A stretch of DNA of 5,738 nucleotides from Candidatus Aminicenantota bacterium (GCA_023137075.1 JAGLQA010000367.1:1-5738), one strand, 5' to 3'; counted from the first letter of the stretch, positions 1 through 5,726 are shown. Made by a program: numbers and translations. The notes: generated from the sequence alone by a model not told the origin.

Positions 1-1241
1 ACGGCCAGCATATCGAGAGCCTTTTTCAATAATTTTTCAACACCATTGTTTACCTCCTCCCTGTTCTTGAAGGGGATTACTTTTTTAACTTCAGGAGTTT
101 CTATTACTTCACCGAGAGTACACCGCGGCTGGATTTGACTTAAGAAAAAGAGTTCCCACTGTGAAACCTGCAAGGGGTCCCACTCATCCTGAACAACTGC
201 CGGGGGAATGGCAAACACACCTTCTTGCCCCGGGACATTGCCAACCTGGTTCCACTTCAGGCAGGGGGTCAGGTAGGCCTTTAGTTCTCGCCAACCGCCA
301 TTTTCGATTTTGACATTTGCAGCCGAAAATTCCGGTTTTACGGCAAAAAAACTGTGCTTAGATATACGACCGTGAACTAGCTCCGCAATCCGGTACAACT
401 CTTCCGCAGGTTGATTTTCAAAATACCGGGTAAGTGAAGGATCGTTTATGTAGGTGTTCGGATTGTAGATGACGGGAAAAAGCCACCTGAAAAATTTCAT
501 ATTGGCTTGCTTACAAAATTTATATATGGATTCGACATCGAAGGGGATATCCCGGGCATGAAGTAATAAATCAACAATTCCTGCATCCTTACCTTCGGAA
601 ATTTCCCTTCCTTGCTTGCGGATTTTGAATGGGTGATTGCCCGGTATTGCCTGTACCAGGCTTCGGGCAAAAGTAATGTGTTCGGCCATCGAGTCCACCC
701 CGTTACAGGATAATTTTATGGCCTCCTGTAGCATATTAACACCGATACGGCCATATTTACCGTACAGCATAATGGAGATGACCCCCTGGGGATCGAGCAC
801 TTCTCCCAGGGCTTTTAGTCCCTGTGCCGGGTCTCTTAGATGATGCAGTACTCCACTGGAGATAATAAAATCGAATTCTAAACCCAATTCATGCACCCTT
901 TCCACCGCCACATTATAAAAGCGTACATTTTCTAAATTATACCTGCCGGCTAATTGCCTGGCTTTGTTCAACGAATTCTCACTGAAATCGATGCCCACGA
1001 TTTCAGTATCTTTATATGCCAGGGCCATGGCAACTAACGGGCTTCCCGTACCACAGCCGGCATCTAAAACCCGAAGTCCTTGCGGCGATTTTTTTCCGGC
1101 CCATACCAGGTCGCACATCAATGCCAGGTGACAGGGAACCAGTATGTTGGGTCGTTCTATCCGCGGATCGACATCGGGATAGGGATAGTGTTCATATTGA
1201 GAACGAACCTTCTCGGTGATATTTTCGGATAGCTTTTTCAT
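1..1241 (-). CDS. Class I SAM-dependent methyltransferase, 3' end outside the window
   Basis: The frame is open from an ATG at 1241 down to the left edge, giving 413 visible residues and no stop, so the C-terminus is missing. Residues 11-22 hold a KVRSQYEHYPYP stretch like the N-terminal 'QYE-x-x-PYP' signature of some free-standing methyltransferases. The Rossmann core follows: motif I VLDAGCGTG at about 58-66, the acidic GIDFS at 83-87, and SSGVLHHLRDP at 128-137 (motif IV/post-IV region). Residues about 160-300 form an insertion or cap with a DLLLHARD segment (224-231) and an aromatic stretch around 249-264. Residues about 320-413 are a further C-terminal region ending in a helix-rich part (WELFFLSQIQ at 362-371) that may be a small winged-helix-like or regulatory domain, as in proteins with a methyltransferase regulatory domain. 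No other ATG, GTG or TTG lies between this ATG and the upstream in-frame stop. No Shine-Dalgarno is evident before it. The gene is divergent from the aroF-like gene. The methyl acceptor cannot be deduced, and a small molecule or a protein is possible. The methyltransferase fold is secure; the function is not. Confidence 0.9.
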   Translation of the reverse strand, partial: MKKLSENITEKVRSQYEHYPYPDVDPRIERPNILVPCHLALMCDLVWAGKKSPQGLRVLDAGCGTGSPLVAMALAYKDTEIVGIDFSENSLNKARQLAGRYNLENVRFYNVAVERVHELGLEFDFIISSGVLHHLRDPAQGLKALGEVLDPQGVISIMLYGKYGRIGVNMLQEAIKLSCNGVDSMAEHITFARSLVQAIPGNHPFKIRKQGREISEGKDAGIVDLLLHARDIPFDVESIYKFCKQANMKFFRWLFPVIYNPNTYINDPSLTRYFENQPAEELYRIAELVHGRISKHSFFAVKPEFSAANVKIENGGWRELKAYLTPCLKWNQVGNVPGQEGVFAIPPAVVQDEWDPLQVSQWELFFLSQIQPRCTLGEVIETPEVKKVIPFKNREEVNNGVEKLLKKALDMLA

Positions 1242-1268
1242 AACTTGTTTTTTTACACCAAAAACAAA

Positions 1269-1297
1269 AAAATATCAAGGTTATTTAAGATTTGCAA
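1269..1297 (-). promoter_or_regulatory. Possible promoter for the methyltransferase gene
   Basis: Read on the minus strand, TTGCAA (1297-1292) is followed after 17 nt by TATTTT (1274-1269), a 4/6 plus 4/6 match to the sigma-70/sigma-A consensus. Transcription would start about 20-25 nt before the ATG at 1241. An alternative is TTGATA then 17 nt then TAAAAA, lying closer to the gene, which would give an almost leaderless message. The region is so AT-rich that either match could be chance. Confidence 0.3.
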
Positions 1298-1320
1298 TAC
1301 TATTTTTTTTCTTATATAAT
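1292..1320 (+). promoter_or_regulatory. Probable promoter of the aroF-like/tyrA operon
   Basis: TTGCAA (1292-1297) and a perfect TATAAT (1315-1320) are separated by the optimal 17 bp. Transcription would start near 1327, leaving a leader of only about 37 nt before the ATG at 1364. That is too short for a T-box, riboswitch or attenuator. Any repression would therefore need a DNA-binding protein acting at this site, or be left to allosteric control of the enzymes themselves. Confidence 0.6.
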
Positions 1321-1351
1321 AAACTTGAAAAATTTGACATATTATAAGAAA

Positions 1352-1356
1352 GAAGG
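1352..1356 (+). promoter_or_regulatory. Ribosome-binding site for the aroF-like gene
   Basis: GAAGG lies 7 nt before the ATG at 1364. This fixes the start there rather than at the in-frame TTG at 1292, which overlaps the -35 element and would add 24 residues unlike the family. Confidence 0.75.
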
Positions 1357-1363
1357 TAACGGC

Positions 1364-2380
1364 ATGATCATCAAAATGAGACCGGAAGCAAGCGAAGATG
1401 AAAAGTTGGAGATTATTGCTTTTCTAAAGGATGAAGGTTTTAATATTCACCGTTCGCAAAGTGAAGGAATAACCTTCCTGGGTGTAAGCGGCCCTCTTGA
1501 GAATATCGATATAAGTGATCTGAAAGTCTTGATCGGTGTCGAAGACGTGGTTCGAATAACATCCCCCTATAAATTAGTGAGCCGACATTTTCGCCGGGAA
1601 AGTACAATAATACAACTGAATAATGGTGTCACAATAGGGGGAGATGAGATTGTTGTTATCGCCGGACCCAGCGCCGTAGAAAATGAAGAACAGATCGAAA
1701 CTTCAGCCATGATCTGTAAATCCATGGGTGCAAAAATCTTGAAAGGCGGCGCTTTTATCTCTCCCTCTTCTCCTTATAGTTTTCGCGGTCTCGAATTGGC
1801 AGGGTTAAAATTGCTTCGAGAAGCAGCCGACAATAATGATTTATTGGTTACCAGTGAGATCCAGGATCAATACCATATCGACGATCTTGTCAAGTATGTC
1901 GATATCATCCAGGTGGGTCCGCGAAATATGCAAAATTTCGGATTACTAAAAGAACTTGGAATCATCGACAAACCGGTGATTGTAAAAAGAGGCCTATCGG
2001 CTACCATCGATGAGTGGCTAATGGCTGCCGAATATATCGTCAGCGGTGGGAACCACCAGGTCATCCTCTGTGAGAGAGGTATTAGAACCTTTGAGCCTAA
2101 GACAGGTAATACCCTTGACATTTCGGCAATCCCCGTACTTAAATCACTGACGCATTTACCGATAATGGCAGACCCGTCTCATGCTGTGGACAATCGCAAC
2201 ATGGTTATTCCCTTAGTCAGGGCTGCTGTAGCAGCAGGCGCCGACACCATAATTGTAGAGGTACACCCCTACCCTGAAAAAGCGCTCAGTGACAGGGCGC
2301 TGCAGTTGTTCCCGGACCAGTTCAACCAATTGATGAAAGAAATAAAGTCGATTGCATCCGCTATCGGGAGGTCACTATAA
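1364..2380 (+). CDS. aroF: DAHP synthase family protein (type I-beta, N-terminal ferredoxin-like domain) with altered active site
   Basis: The canonical enzyme condenses PEP with erythrose 4-phosphate to DAHP, the first shikimate step, in the cytoplasm. The predicted 338 residues equal the length of the Thermotoga maritima enzyme as recalled, and the alignment is nearly gap-free. Residues 1-70 form the regulatory ferredoxin-like (ACT-like) domain, ending in the typical YKLVSRHF (69-76). The TIM barrel follows. Retained family features are SPYSFRG (136-142), RNMQNF (187-192), VKRG (207-210), CERGIRTFE (236-244), DPSH (270-273), IIVEVHP (296-302) and LSD (308-310). The metal ligands His273, Glu299 and Asp310 are present. 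Two normally near-invariant elements are not: the AGPC metal-binding Cys is Ser103 (AGPSAVE, 100-106), and the KPRT motif that grips erythrose 4-phosphate is ISPS (132-135). The SDG after the ligand Asp is SDR. The family call is firm. Whether the protein is an active DAHP synthase is doubtful; it may use another acceptor or be a regulatory subunit. It overlaps tyrA by 4 nt. The gene symbol denotes family only. Confidence 0.88.
   Translation: MIIKMRPEASEDEKLEIIAFLKDEGFNIHRSQSEGITFLGVSGPLENIDISDLKVLIGVEDVVRITSPYKLVSRHFRRESTIIQLNNGVTIGGDEIVVIAGPSAVENEEQIETSAMICKSMGAKILKGGAFISPSSPYSFRGLELAGLKLLREAADNNDLLVTSEIQDQYHIDDLVKYVDIIQVGPRNMQNFGLLKELGIIDKPVIVKRGLSATIDEWLMAAEYIVSGGNHQVILCERGIRTFEPKTGNTLDISAIPVLKSLTHLPIMADPSHAVDNRNMVIPLVRAAVAAGADTIIVEVHPYPEKALSDRALQLFPDQFNQLMKEIKSIASAIGRSL
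2366..2371 (+). promoter_or_regulatory. Strong Shine-Dalgarno that places the tyrA start at an ATA codon
   Basis: GGGAGG (followed by T) is the best ribosome-binding sequence in the window. It sits at the end of the aroF-like gene, 5 nt before ATA at 2377. The next in-frame standard start, TTG at 2416, is 44 nt downstream of it, too far to be served. Confidence 0.7.
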
Positions 2381-3474
2381 ATCAAAAAACCAAAATTGCA
2401 ATAGTTGGAGTCGGTTTGATCGGCGGTTCTATGGCCGCAGCCGTGCGCCGGTTCTTACCCGGCACCGAAATCTATGGCATTGACAACGAAGAAACACTTA
2501 AAAAAGCTGTTGATTTCGGATACATCGACGTGGCTGTACCGAACCTTGAAGATTTACCGGAGGATATAGATATCCTTTTTTTAGGAGCCCCGATAGAAAT
2601 TAACGTTGAATTGCTGGAACAAGTTGTCACTATAAAAAAATGGAATGATTTGCTTATAACCGATATGGGTTCTACGAAGGGTTCAATCACCATACGGGCC
2701 GACCAACTCCAGGGCAAGGGATGGACCTTTATCGGTGGACACCCGATGGCAGGTTCTGAAAAAGGTGGAATCGGAGCCGCCAACCCGTTACTATTCCAGA
2801 ATGCAGTATACGTGCTAACCCCGTCTAAGACAAAAATACCTTCGGATGAAAAAATGGCGCTGTTGATCAACCTTTTATATAAAATCGGTGCCCGGGTTAT
2901 CAAACTCTCTCCTGGATTTCATGATAAACTGGTTGCCCATGTCAGCCACCTGCCCTATGCGGTTGCCGTATCCCTGGTTAATTTTATCGGAAAGGAAGAG
3001 AAAAGCGAGATTTTTTATCAATTAGCAGCCGGAGGCTATCGCGATCTTACCCGGATTGCCCAGGGTTCCTACTCCGTGTGGAGCAACATTATCAGGGATA
3101 ATAAAAGCAGTATTATCGAAGCGTTAGATAATTTAATTAAATACTTAAAGACCTTTAAGGAACGCCTAAAACAAGATGATTTTAAAGATGAATTGCATAA
3201 TGCGCAAAAAACCAGGCTTAAAATGCCGGCCGGAACCAAAGGATTCATTAATCCCCTGGTTGATATCAGGTTAGAACTCGAAGATAAACCGGGGATGTTG
3301 GCGGATATTACATCTATCCTGGCGGCGGAAAATATCAATATCAAGGATATTGCGATTTTAAAAATTCGTGAAAATCTTGCCGGTGTCCTGCAGTTGTCCT
3401 TTGAAGACAGGAAAATTGCGCACAAAGCATCGGAACTTCTGAACACAAGAGGTTATAGAACTATCCCCACCTAA
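2377..3474 (+). CDS. tyrA: Prephenate dehydrogenase with C-terminal ACT domain, apparent ATA start
   Basis: This enzyme oxidatively decarboxylates prephenate to 4-hydroxyphenylpyruvate with NAD+, in tyrosine synthesis. Starting at ATA 2377 gives 365 residues, close to Firmicute TyrA-ACT proteins. Residues 5-18 are the Rossmann beta strand and fingerprint KIAIVGVGLIGGS. The acidic residue in YGIDN, at the end of the second strand, suggests NAD preference. Catalytic features are Ser99 (in DMGSTKG), His122 (in GGHPMAGSEKGG), His191 (SHLPY) and Arg222/Arg226 (GGYRDLTRIA). An ACT domain begins near 293 (DIRLELEDKPGMLADIT at 296-312), which usually mediates amino-acid feedback. The frame is open back to a stop at 2290-2292, with no ATG, GTG or TTG before TTG 2416. 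Starting at TTG 2416 would remove the first strand and half the GxGxxG motif. ATA 2377 follows GGGAGG and overlaps the upstream stop as ATAA, which implies translational coupling. The usual SHLPH motif is SHLPY here (Tyr194). The family call is secure; the start codon is inferred. Confidence 0.92.
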   Translation: MNQKTKIAIVGVGLIGGSMAAAVRRFLPGTEIYGIDNEETLKKAVDFGYIDVAVPNLEDLPEDIDILFLGAPIEINVELLEQVVTIKKWNDLLITDMGSTKGSITIRADQLQGKGWTFIGGHPMAGSEKGGIGAANPLLFQNAVYVLTPSKTKIPSDEKMALLINLLYKIGARVIKLSPGFHDKLVAHVSHLPYAVAVSLVNFIGKEEKSEIFYQLAAGGYRDLTRIAQGSYSVWSNIIRDNKSSIIEALDNLIKYLKTFKERLKQDDFKDELHNAQKTRLKMPAGTKGFINPLVDIRLELEDKPGMLADITSILAAENINIKDIAILKIRENLAGVLQLSFEDRKIAHKASELLNTRGYRTIPT

Positions 3475-3498
3475 AAATTTAAGACACAAAAACCTTTA
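3475..3498. other. Convergent intergenic gap without a recognisable terminator
   Basis: Only 24 bp of AT-rich sequence separate the stop codons of tyrA and the convergent acdB-like gene. I see no GC-rich hairpin with a T-run on either strand, so the two transcripts probably overlap at their 3' ends or end by Rho. Confidence 0.6.
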
Positions 3499-4185
3499 TT
3501 ACCACATGGACATGTCGCTCAATATCAATTTTGCATCGAGCGCAATCCAGCGGTCCTTTGAAAATACCACCGGGTTGAGATCCAACTGGTCGAAACGGTC
3601 TCCCAGAGTCGCTATCAAATCACTTACCGCTGCAACAAGTTCCACAAATCCGTCACGGTTGATTTCCAGTCCACGAAAGCCGGTAAAGACCGGAGAAACT
3701 TTCAACTCTTCGATCATTCGCCCGGCTTCTTTTCTTGAGCACGGAATAAGACGAAATGTCACATCTTTGTAAAGTTCGGTTAAAATACCGCCAACACCAA
3801 TCATAACCGAAGGACCAAGATCCGGATCAACCAGTGCACCGATGATAAACTCCATACTTTCAGAACAAACCTGCTCTTCCACCAGCAGAGATTGACCCGG
3901 GAACCGGCTGCGCATCCCGGCCGCAGCCTCTGCCAATGATTTTCTTTCCAGGTTCAATAATACACCCCCCAGGTCGGTTTTATGCAAGATATCACCACTG
4001 CAAACCTTCAGGACAAAGGGTGGACGAAGTTCCGGTACAACAATCTCTTCACCTGCTGTGAATCGTTTTCCCAGGGGAACAGATATACCGGCTCCTCTTA
4101 ATAAATTCTTTACCTCATACTCATCCGGTGCCCCGGCATTGGCAAGATTGTTGTGCCATTTTTTTATTTTATCTTTTTTATCCAT
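3499..4185 (-). CDS. acdB: Acetate/acyl-CoA ligase (ADP-forming), beta subunit (ATP-grasp)
   Basis: This is the nucleotide-binding subunit of the ADP-forming acyl-CoA synthetase family, which converts acyl-CoA + ADP + Pi to free acid + ATP + CoA (reversible). Its 228 residues match the size of the separate archaeal beta subunits (about 230). Diagnostic motifs of the ATP-grasp_5 domain are PFVLKVCSGDILHKTDLGGV (56-75), whose His68 matches the conserved His of the phosphate-relay subunit; LLVEEQV (100-106); the GP-x-VMIGVGGILTELYKDVTFRL stretch (124-146); and LDLNPV then ALDA near the C-terminus (201-218). The start ATG at 4185 is preceded by AAGGGA about 6 nt upstream and lies 2 nt after the alpha-subunit stop, so the two are co-transcribed and probably co-translated. 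Many bacteria carry the two parts fused in one chain of about 700 residues. Here they are separate and in different frames. The acyl substrate (acetate, branched-chain or aromatic acid) cannot be read from the sequence. Confidence 0.9.
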   Translation of the reverse strand: MDKKDKIKKWHNNLANAGAPDEYEVKNLLRGAGISVPLGKRFTAGEEIVVPELRPPFVLKVCSGDILHKTDLGGVLLNLERKSLAEAAAGMRSRFPGQSLLVEEQVCSESMEFIIGALVDPDLGPSVMIGVGGILTELYKDVTFRLIPCSRKEAGRMIEELKVSPVFTGFRGLEINRDGFVELVAAVSDLIATLGDRFDQLDLNPVVFSKDRWIALDAKLILSDMSMW

Positions 4186-4187
4186 GA

Positions 4188-5588
4188 TTATTCCCTTATT
4201 GCGGAGATTAACCCGGCGCGTTCTACCAGGAAACGGGCGGCTTTCACGGCACGACTGATGGATGGAAAACCGACCACCCCTGCATCGTAGAATCGTCGTA
4301 AGTAAAGATCGGTAAAGGGTCCATACTTGGTAAAGGCAATTACCGGTTTCGCGGATTCGGCAGCCCGCTGAGCTATTTCAGCGATCAATACGGCAGAGAC
4401 AGCCGGTGGAGAAAAAAAAACGGCGCAAATCACTATATCGACTCCATCGTCGTCAAGCGCCGCATCTAAGGTGGCTCCATACATCTCATCGGTTGTGCTT
4501 GCGGTCAAATCCACCGGGTTGCGACAGGAGGCAAAGGGGAGTGTCGCTTCACGGATACATTCACGGGTCGCATGAGATAATTCAGCCATCGAAAGACCGG
4601 CAACACCTCGATTCGTTTCAATATGGTCACTGCCCATTACTCCATAGCCACCGCCAGGTGTAATAATAGCCACCCGGTTACCCTTTGCGGGCGGACACAT
4701 AACCAGGGTTTTGGCCGCATCGCACAACTCTTCATCATCGAAGACGCGTAAAATTCCATATTGCCGGAGTGCGCCGTCGACAACCTCATTGGAACCGGCC
4801 AGGCGACCGGTATGCGACATAACCGCCCTGGCACCGGCAGGTGTCTGGCCCGCTTTCAGCAGGACAACCGGCTTAACCAGCGATGCTTCTTTAGCCGCTG
4901 CCAGGAATTTACGTCCATGCCCCAGGTTTTCGACATAAAGGGCTATACAATCGGTATCTTTATCTTCGGCAAAATACCGCAAAAAATCCAGTTCATCCAA
5001 ATCGCACTTGTTCCCGAGGCCAACAAAAACCCGTAAACCAAAACCGGTATTGCTGGCCAATCCCAATGCTTCGATACCGACTGAACCGCTCTGGGTAATA
5101 AAGGCGATCTTGCCACCGCCTGCCAGAGCCTTATCACCATGCTCCACAAAAATCGTATTGATCCTCTCCCGTGGAACAAAGATTCCTAATGTGTTTGGGC
5201 CGAGGATTCGGCTACCGAATTTTACTTTGATTTCTTTTAAACGGTCTTCAAGTTCTTTTCCCTGTGGGCCGATCTCACTAAAACCACCGGCCACTACAAT
5301 AATATAAGGAATACACTTATTAGCGCATTCCAGGGCTGCTGCAACGGAATTTTCCGCGCCGGTTACAATCACCGCAAGATCGATTCCATCGGGAAGTTCT
5401 TTGATACCCGGAAAAACCTTGACACCAAGAATTTCTTTCTCCTTCGGATGCACTGGGAAAAGGGGACGCCCGGAGGTCAATAAATTTTCAAAAATTATTC
5501 TGCCTATACTTCCATCCTTGTTTGTCGCGCCAATGACAGCAATCGTACGGGGACTGAGCAATGTTTTAAGGTTTGTAATATTATTCAT
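4188..5588 (-). CDS. acdA: Acetate/acyl-CoA ligase (ADP-forming), alpha subunit (CoA-binding)
   Basis: This is the partner of the downstream beta subunit. It carries the CoA-binding domain and the phosphorylated His. Its 466 residues match archaeal alpha subunits (about 460). Residues 9-130 are the CoA-binding Rossmann domain: LLSPRTIAVIGAT (10-22), then VIVTGAENS, VVAGGFSEIG (98-107) and ILGPNTLGIF (128-137). Residues about 155-300 are the succinyl-CoA-synthetase-like flavodoxin domain, with FITQSGSVG (163-171), VGLGNKCDLDELDFL (189-203) and the active-site segment MSHTGRLAGSN (257-267), whose His259 is the expected phosphohistidine. A third domain (about 300-460) includes ITPGGGYGVM (309-318) and CRNPVDLTAS (355-364). 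The first ATG is used; the ribosome-binding site before it is weak (GAAG within a run of A). A TTGACA promoter lies about 85-110 nt upstream. In fermentative anaerobes such enzymes make ATP from acyl-CoA by substrate-level phosphorylation. In others they act as acid-activating enzymes. Confidence 0.92.
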   Translation of the reverse strand: MNNITNLKTLLSPRTIAVIGATNKDGSIGRIIFENLLTSGRPLFPVHPKEKEILGVKVFPGIKELPDGIDLAVIVTGAENSVAAALECANKCIPYIIVVAGGFSEIGPQGKELEDRLKEIKVKFGSRILGPNTLGIFVPRERINTIFVEHGDKALAGGGKIAFITQSGSVGIEALGLASNTGFGLRVFVGLGNKCDLDELDFLRYFAEDKDTDCIALYVENLGHGRKFLAAAKEASLVKPVVLLKAGQTPAGARAVMSHTGRLAGSNEVVDGALRQYGILRVFDDEELCDAAKTLVMCPPAKGNRVAIITPGGGYGVMGSDHIETNRGVAGLSMAELSHATRECIREATLPFASCRNPVDLTASTTDEMYGATLDAALDDDGVDIVICAVFFSPPAVSAVLIAEIAQRAAESAKPVIAFTKYGPFTDLYLRRFYDAGVVGFPSISRAVKAARFLVERAGLISAIRE

Positions 5589-5644
5589 CTGTTTTTCTTC
5601 ATATCATTTGATCATTTTTGTAATTTTTTAATTTGCTTAAAATT

Positions 5645-5664
5645 CCTGATTTATTTGCCTGATT
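5645..5664. repeat. Direct repeat CCTGATT x2 just downstream of the acd promoter
   Basis: CCTGATT occurs at 5645-5651 and again at 5658-5664, with starts 13 bp apart, at and just past the predicted transcription start. Such a pair could be a tandem operator half-site, but seven-base repeats in AT-rich DNA also arise by chance. Confidence 0.3.
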
Positions 5665-5670
5665 GGGTAT

Positions 5671-5699
5671 ATATTAATAAAAATTCCGAAAAATGTCAA
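5671..5699 (-). promoter_or_regulatory. Probable promoter of the acd operon
   Basis: Reading the minus strand, a consensus TTGACA (5699-5694) is followed after 17 nt by TAATAT (5676-5671), within a TA-rich stretch that could supply neighbouring -10 variants. The predicted start near 5664 leaves a leader of about 75 nt before the ATG at 5588. The leader is very AT-rich and shows no strong hairpin. Confidence 0.55.
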
Positions 5700-5705
5700 C
5701 CGGAA
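5684..5705. repeat. Inverted repeat TTCCG/CGGAA enclosing the acd -35 element
   Basis: TTCCG (5684-5688) and CGGAA (5701-5705) are perfect inverted arms separated by 12 bp that contain the complete TTGACA element. The position is that of a repressor operator. The arms are only 5 bp, so support is modest. Confidence 0.35.
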
Positions 5706-5717
5706 CTTTGAACAAGG

Positions 5718-5726
5718 GTCTGAGAC
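5718..5726. repeat. Short palindrome GTCT-G-AGAC near the right edge
   Basis: This is a perfect 4+1+4 inverted repeat in a stretch without any coding frame I can support. It lies upstream of the acd promoter. It could be a regulatory site or part of a longer element, such as a mobile-element end, that continues outside the window. Confidence 0.25.

Noticed and set aside
637..1219. Plus-strand short frames inside the methyltransferase gene
   Set aside because: The minus strand codes a continuous methyltransferase through this whole stretch; the plus-strand peptides have no motif.
1334..1339. TTGACA as an alternative -35 for the aroF-like gene
   Set aside because: No -10-like hexamer lies 16-18 bp downstream; that stretch falls on the ribosome-binding site and start codon.
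1292..1363. N-terminal extension of the aroF-like protein from TTG 1292
   Set aside because: The TTG lies in the -35 element, the added 24 residues are unlike the family, and GAAGG directs initiation at ATG 1364, which gives the expected 338 residues.
1321..1363. T-box, riboswitch or attenuator in the leader of the aromatic operon
   Set aside because: The predicted leader is only about 37 nt and AT-rich, too short for such elements, with no hairpin or T-run.
1867..2121. Minus-strand open frame inside the aroF-like gene
   Set aside because: Shadow of the conserved barrel-coding region; no independent support.
2416..2418. TTG as the tyrA start
   Set aside because: It would begin inside the GxGxxG NAD-binding motif, remove the first beta strand, and lie 44 nt from the good ribosome-binding site.
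2472..2903. Minus-strand open frame of 143 codons inside tyrA
   Set aside because: It lies antisense to a clearly conserved enzyme; its translation is low-complexity (Ser/Ile/Pro-rich) and shows no domain or ribosome-binding site. It is a coding shadow.
3069..3446. Minus-strand open frame of 125 codons inside tyrA
   Set aside because: Antisense to the TyrA C-terminal and ACT region; no recognisable motif or start context.
3475..3498. Bidirectional terminator between tyrA and acdB
   Set aside because: No inverted repeat with GC-rich arms exists in the 24-bp gap.
4406..5307. Several plus- and minus-strand short frames within the acdA-like gene
   Set aside because: All overlap the continuous alpha-subunit frame with its conserved domains; their translations lack family features.
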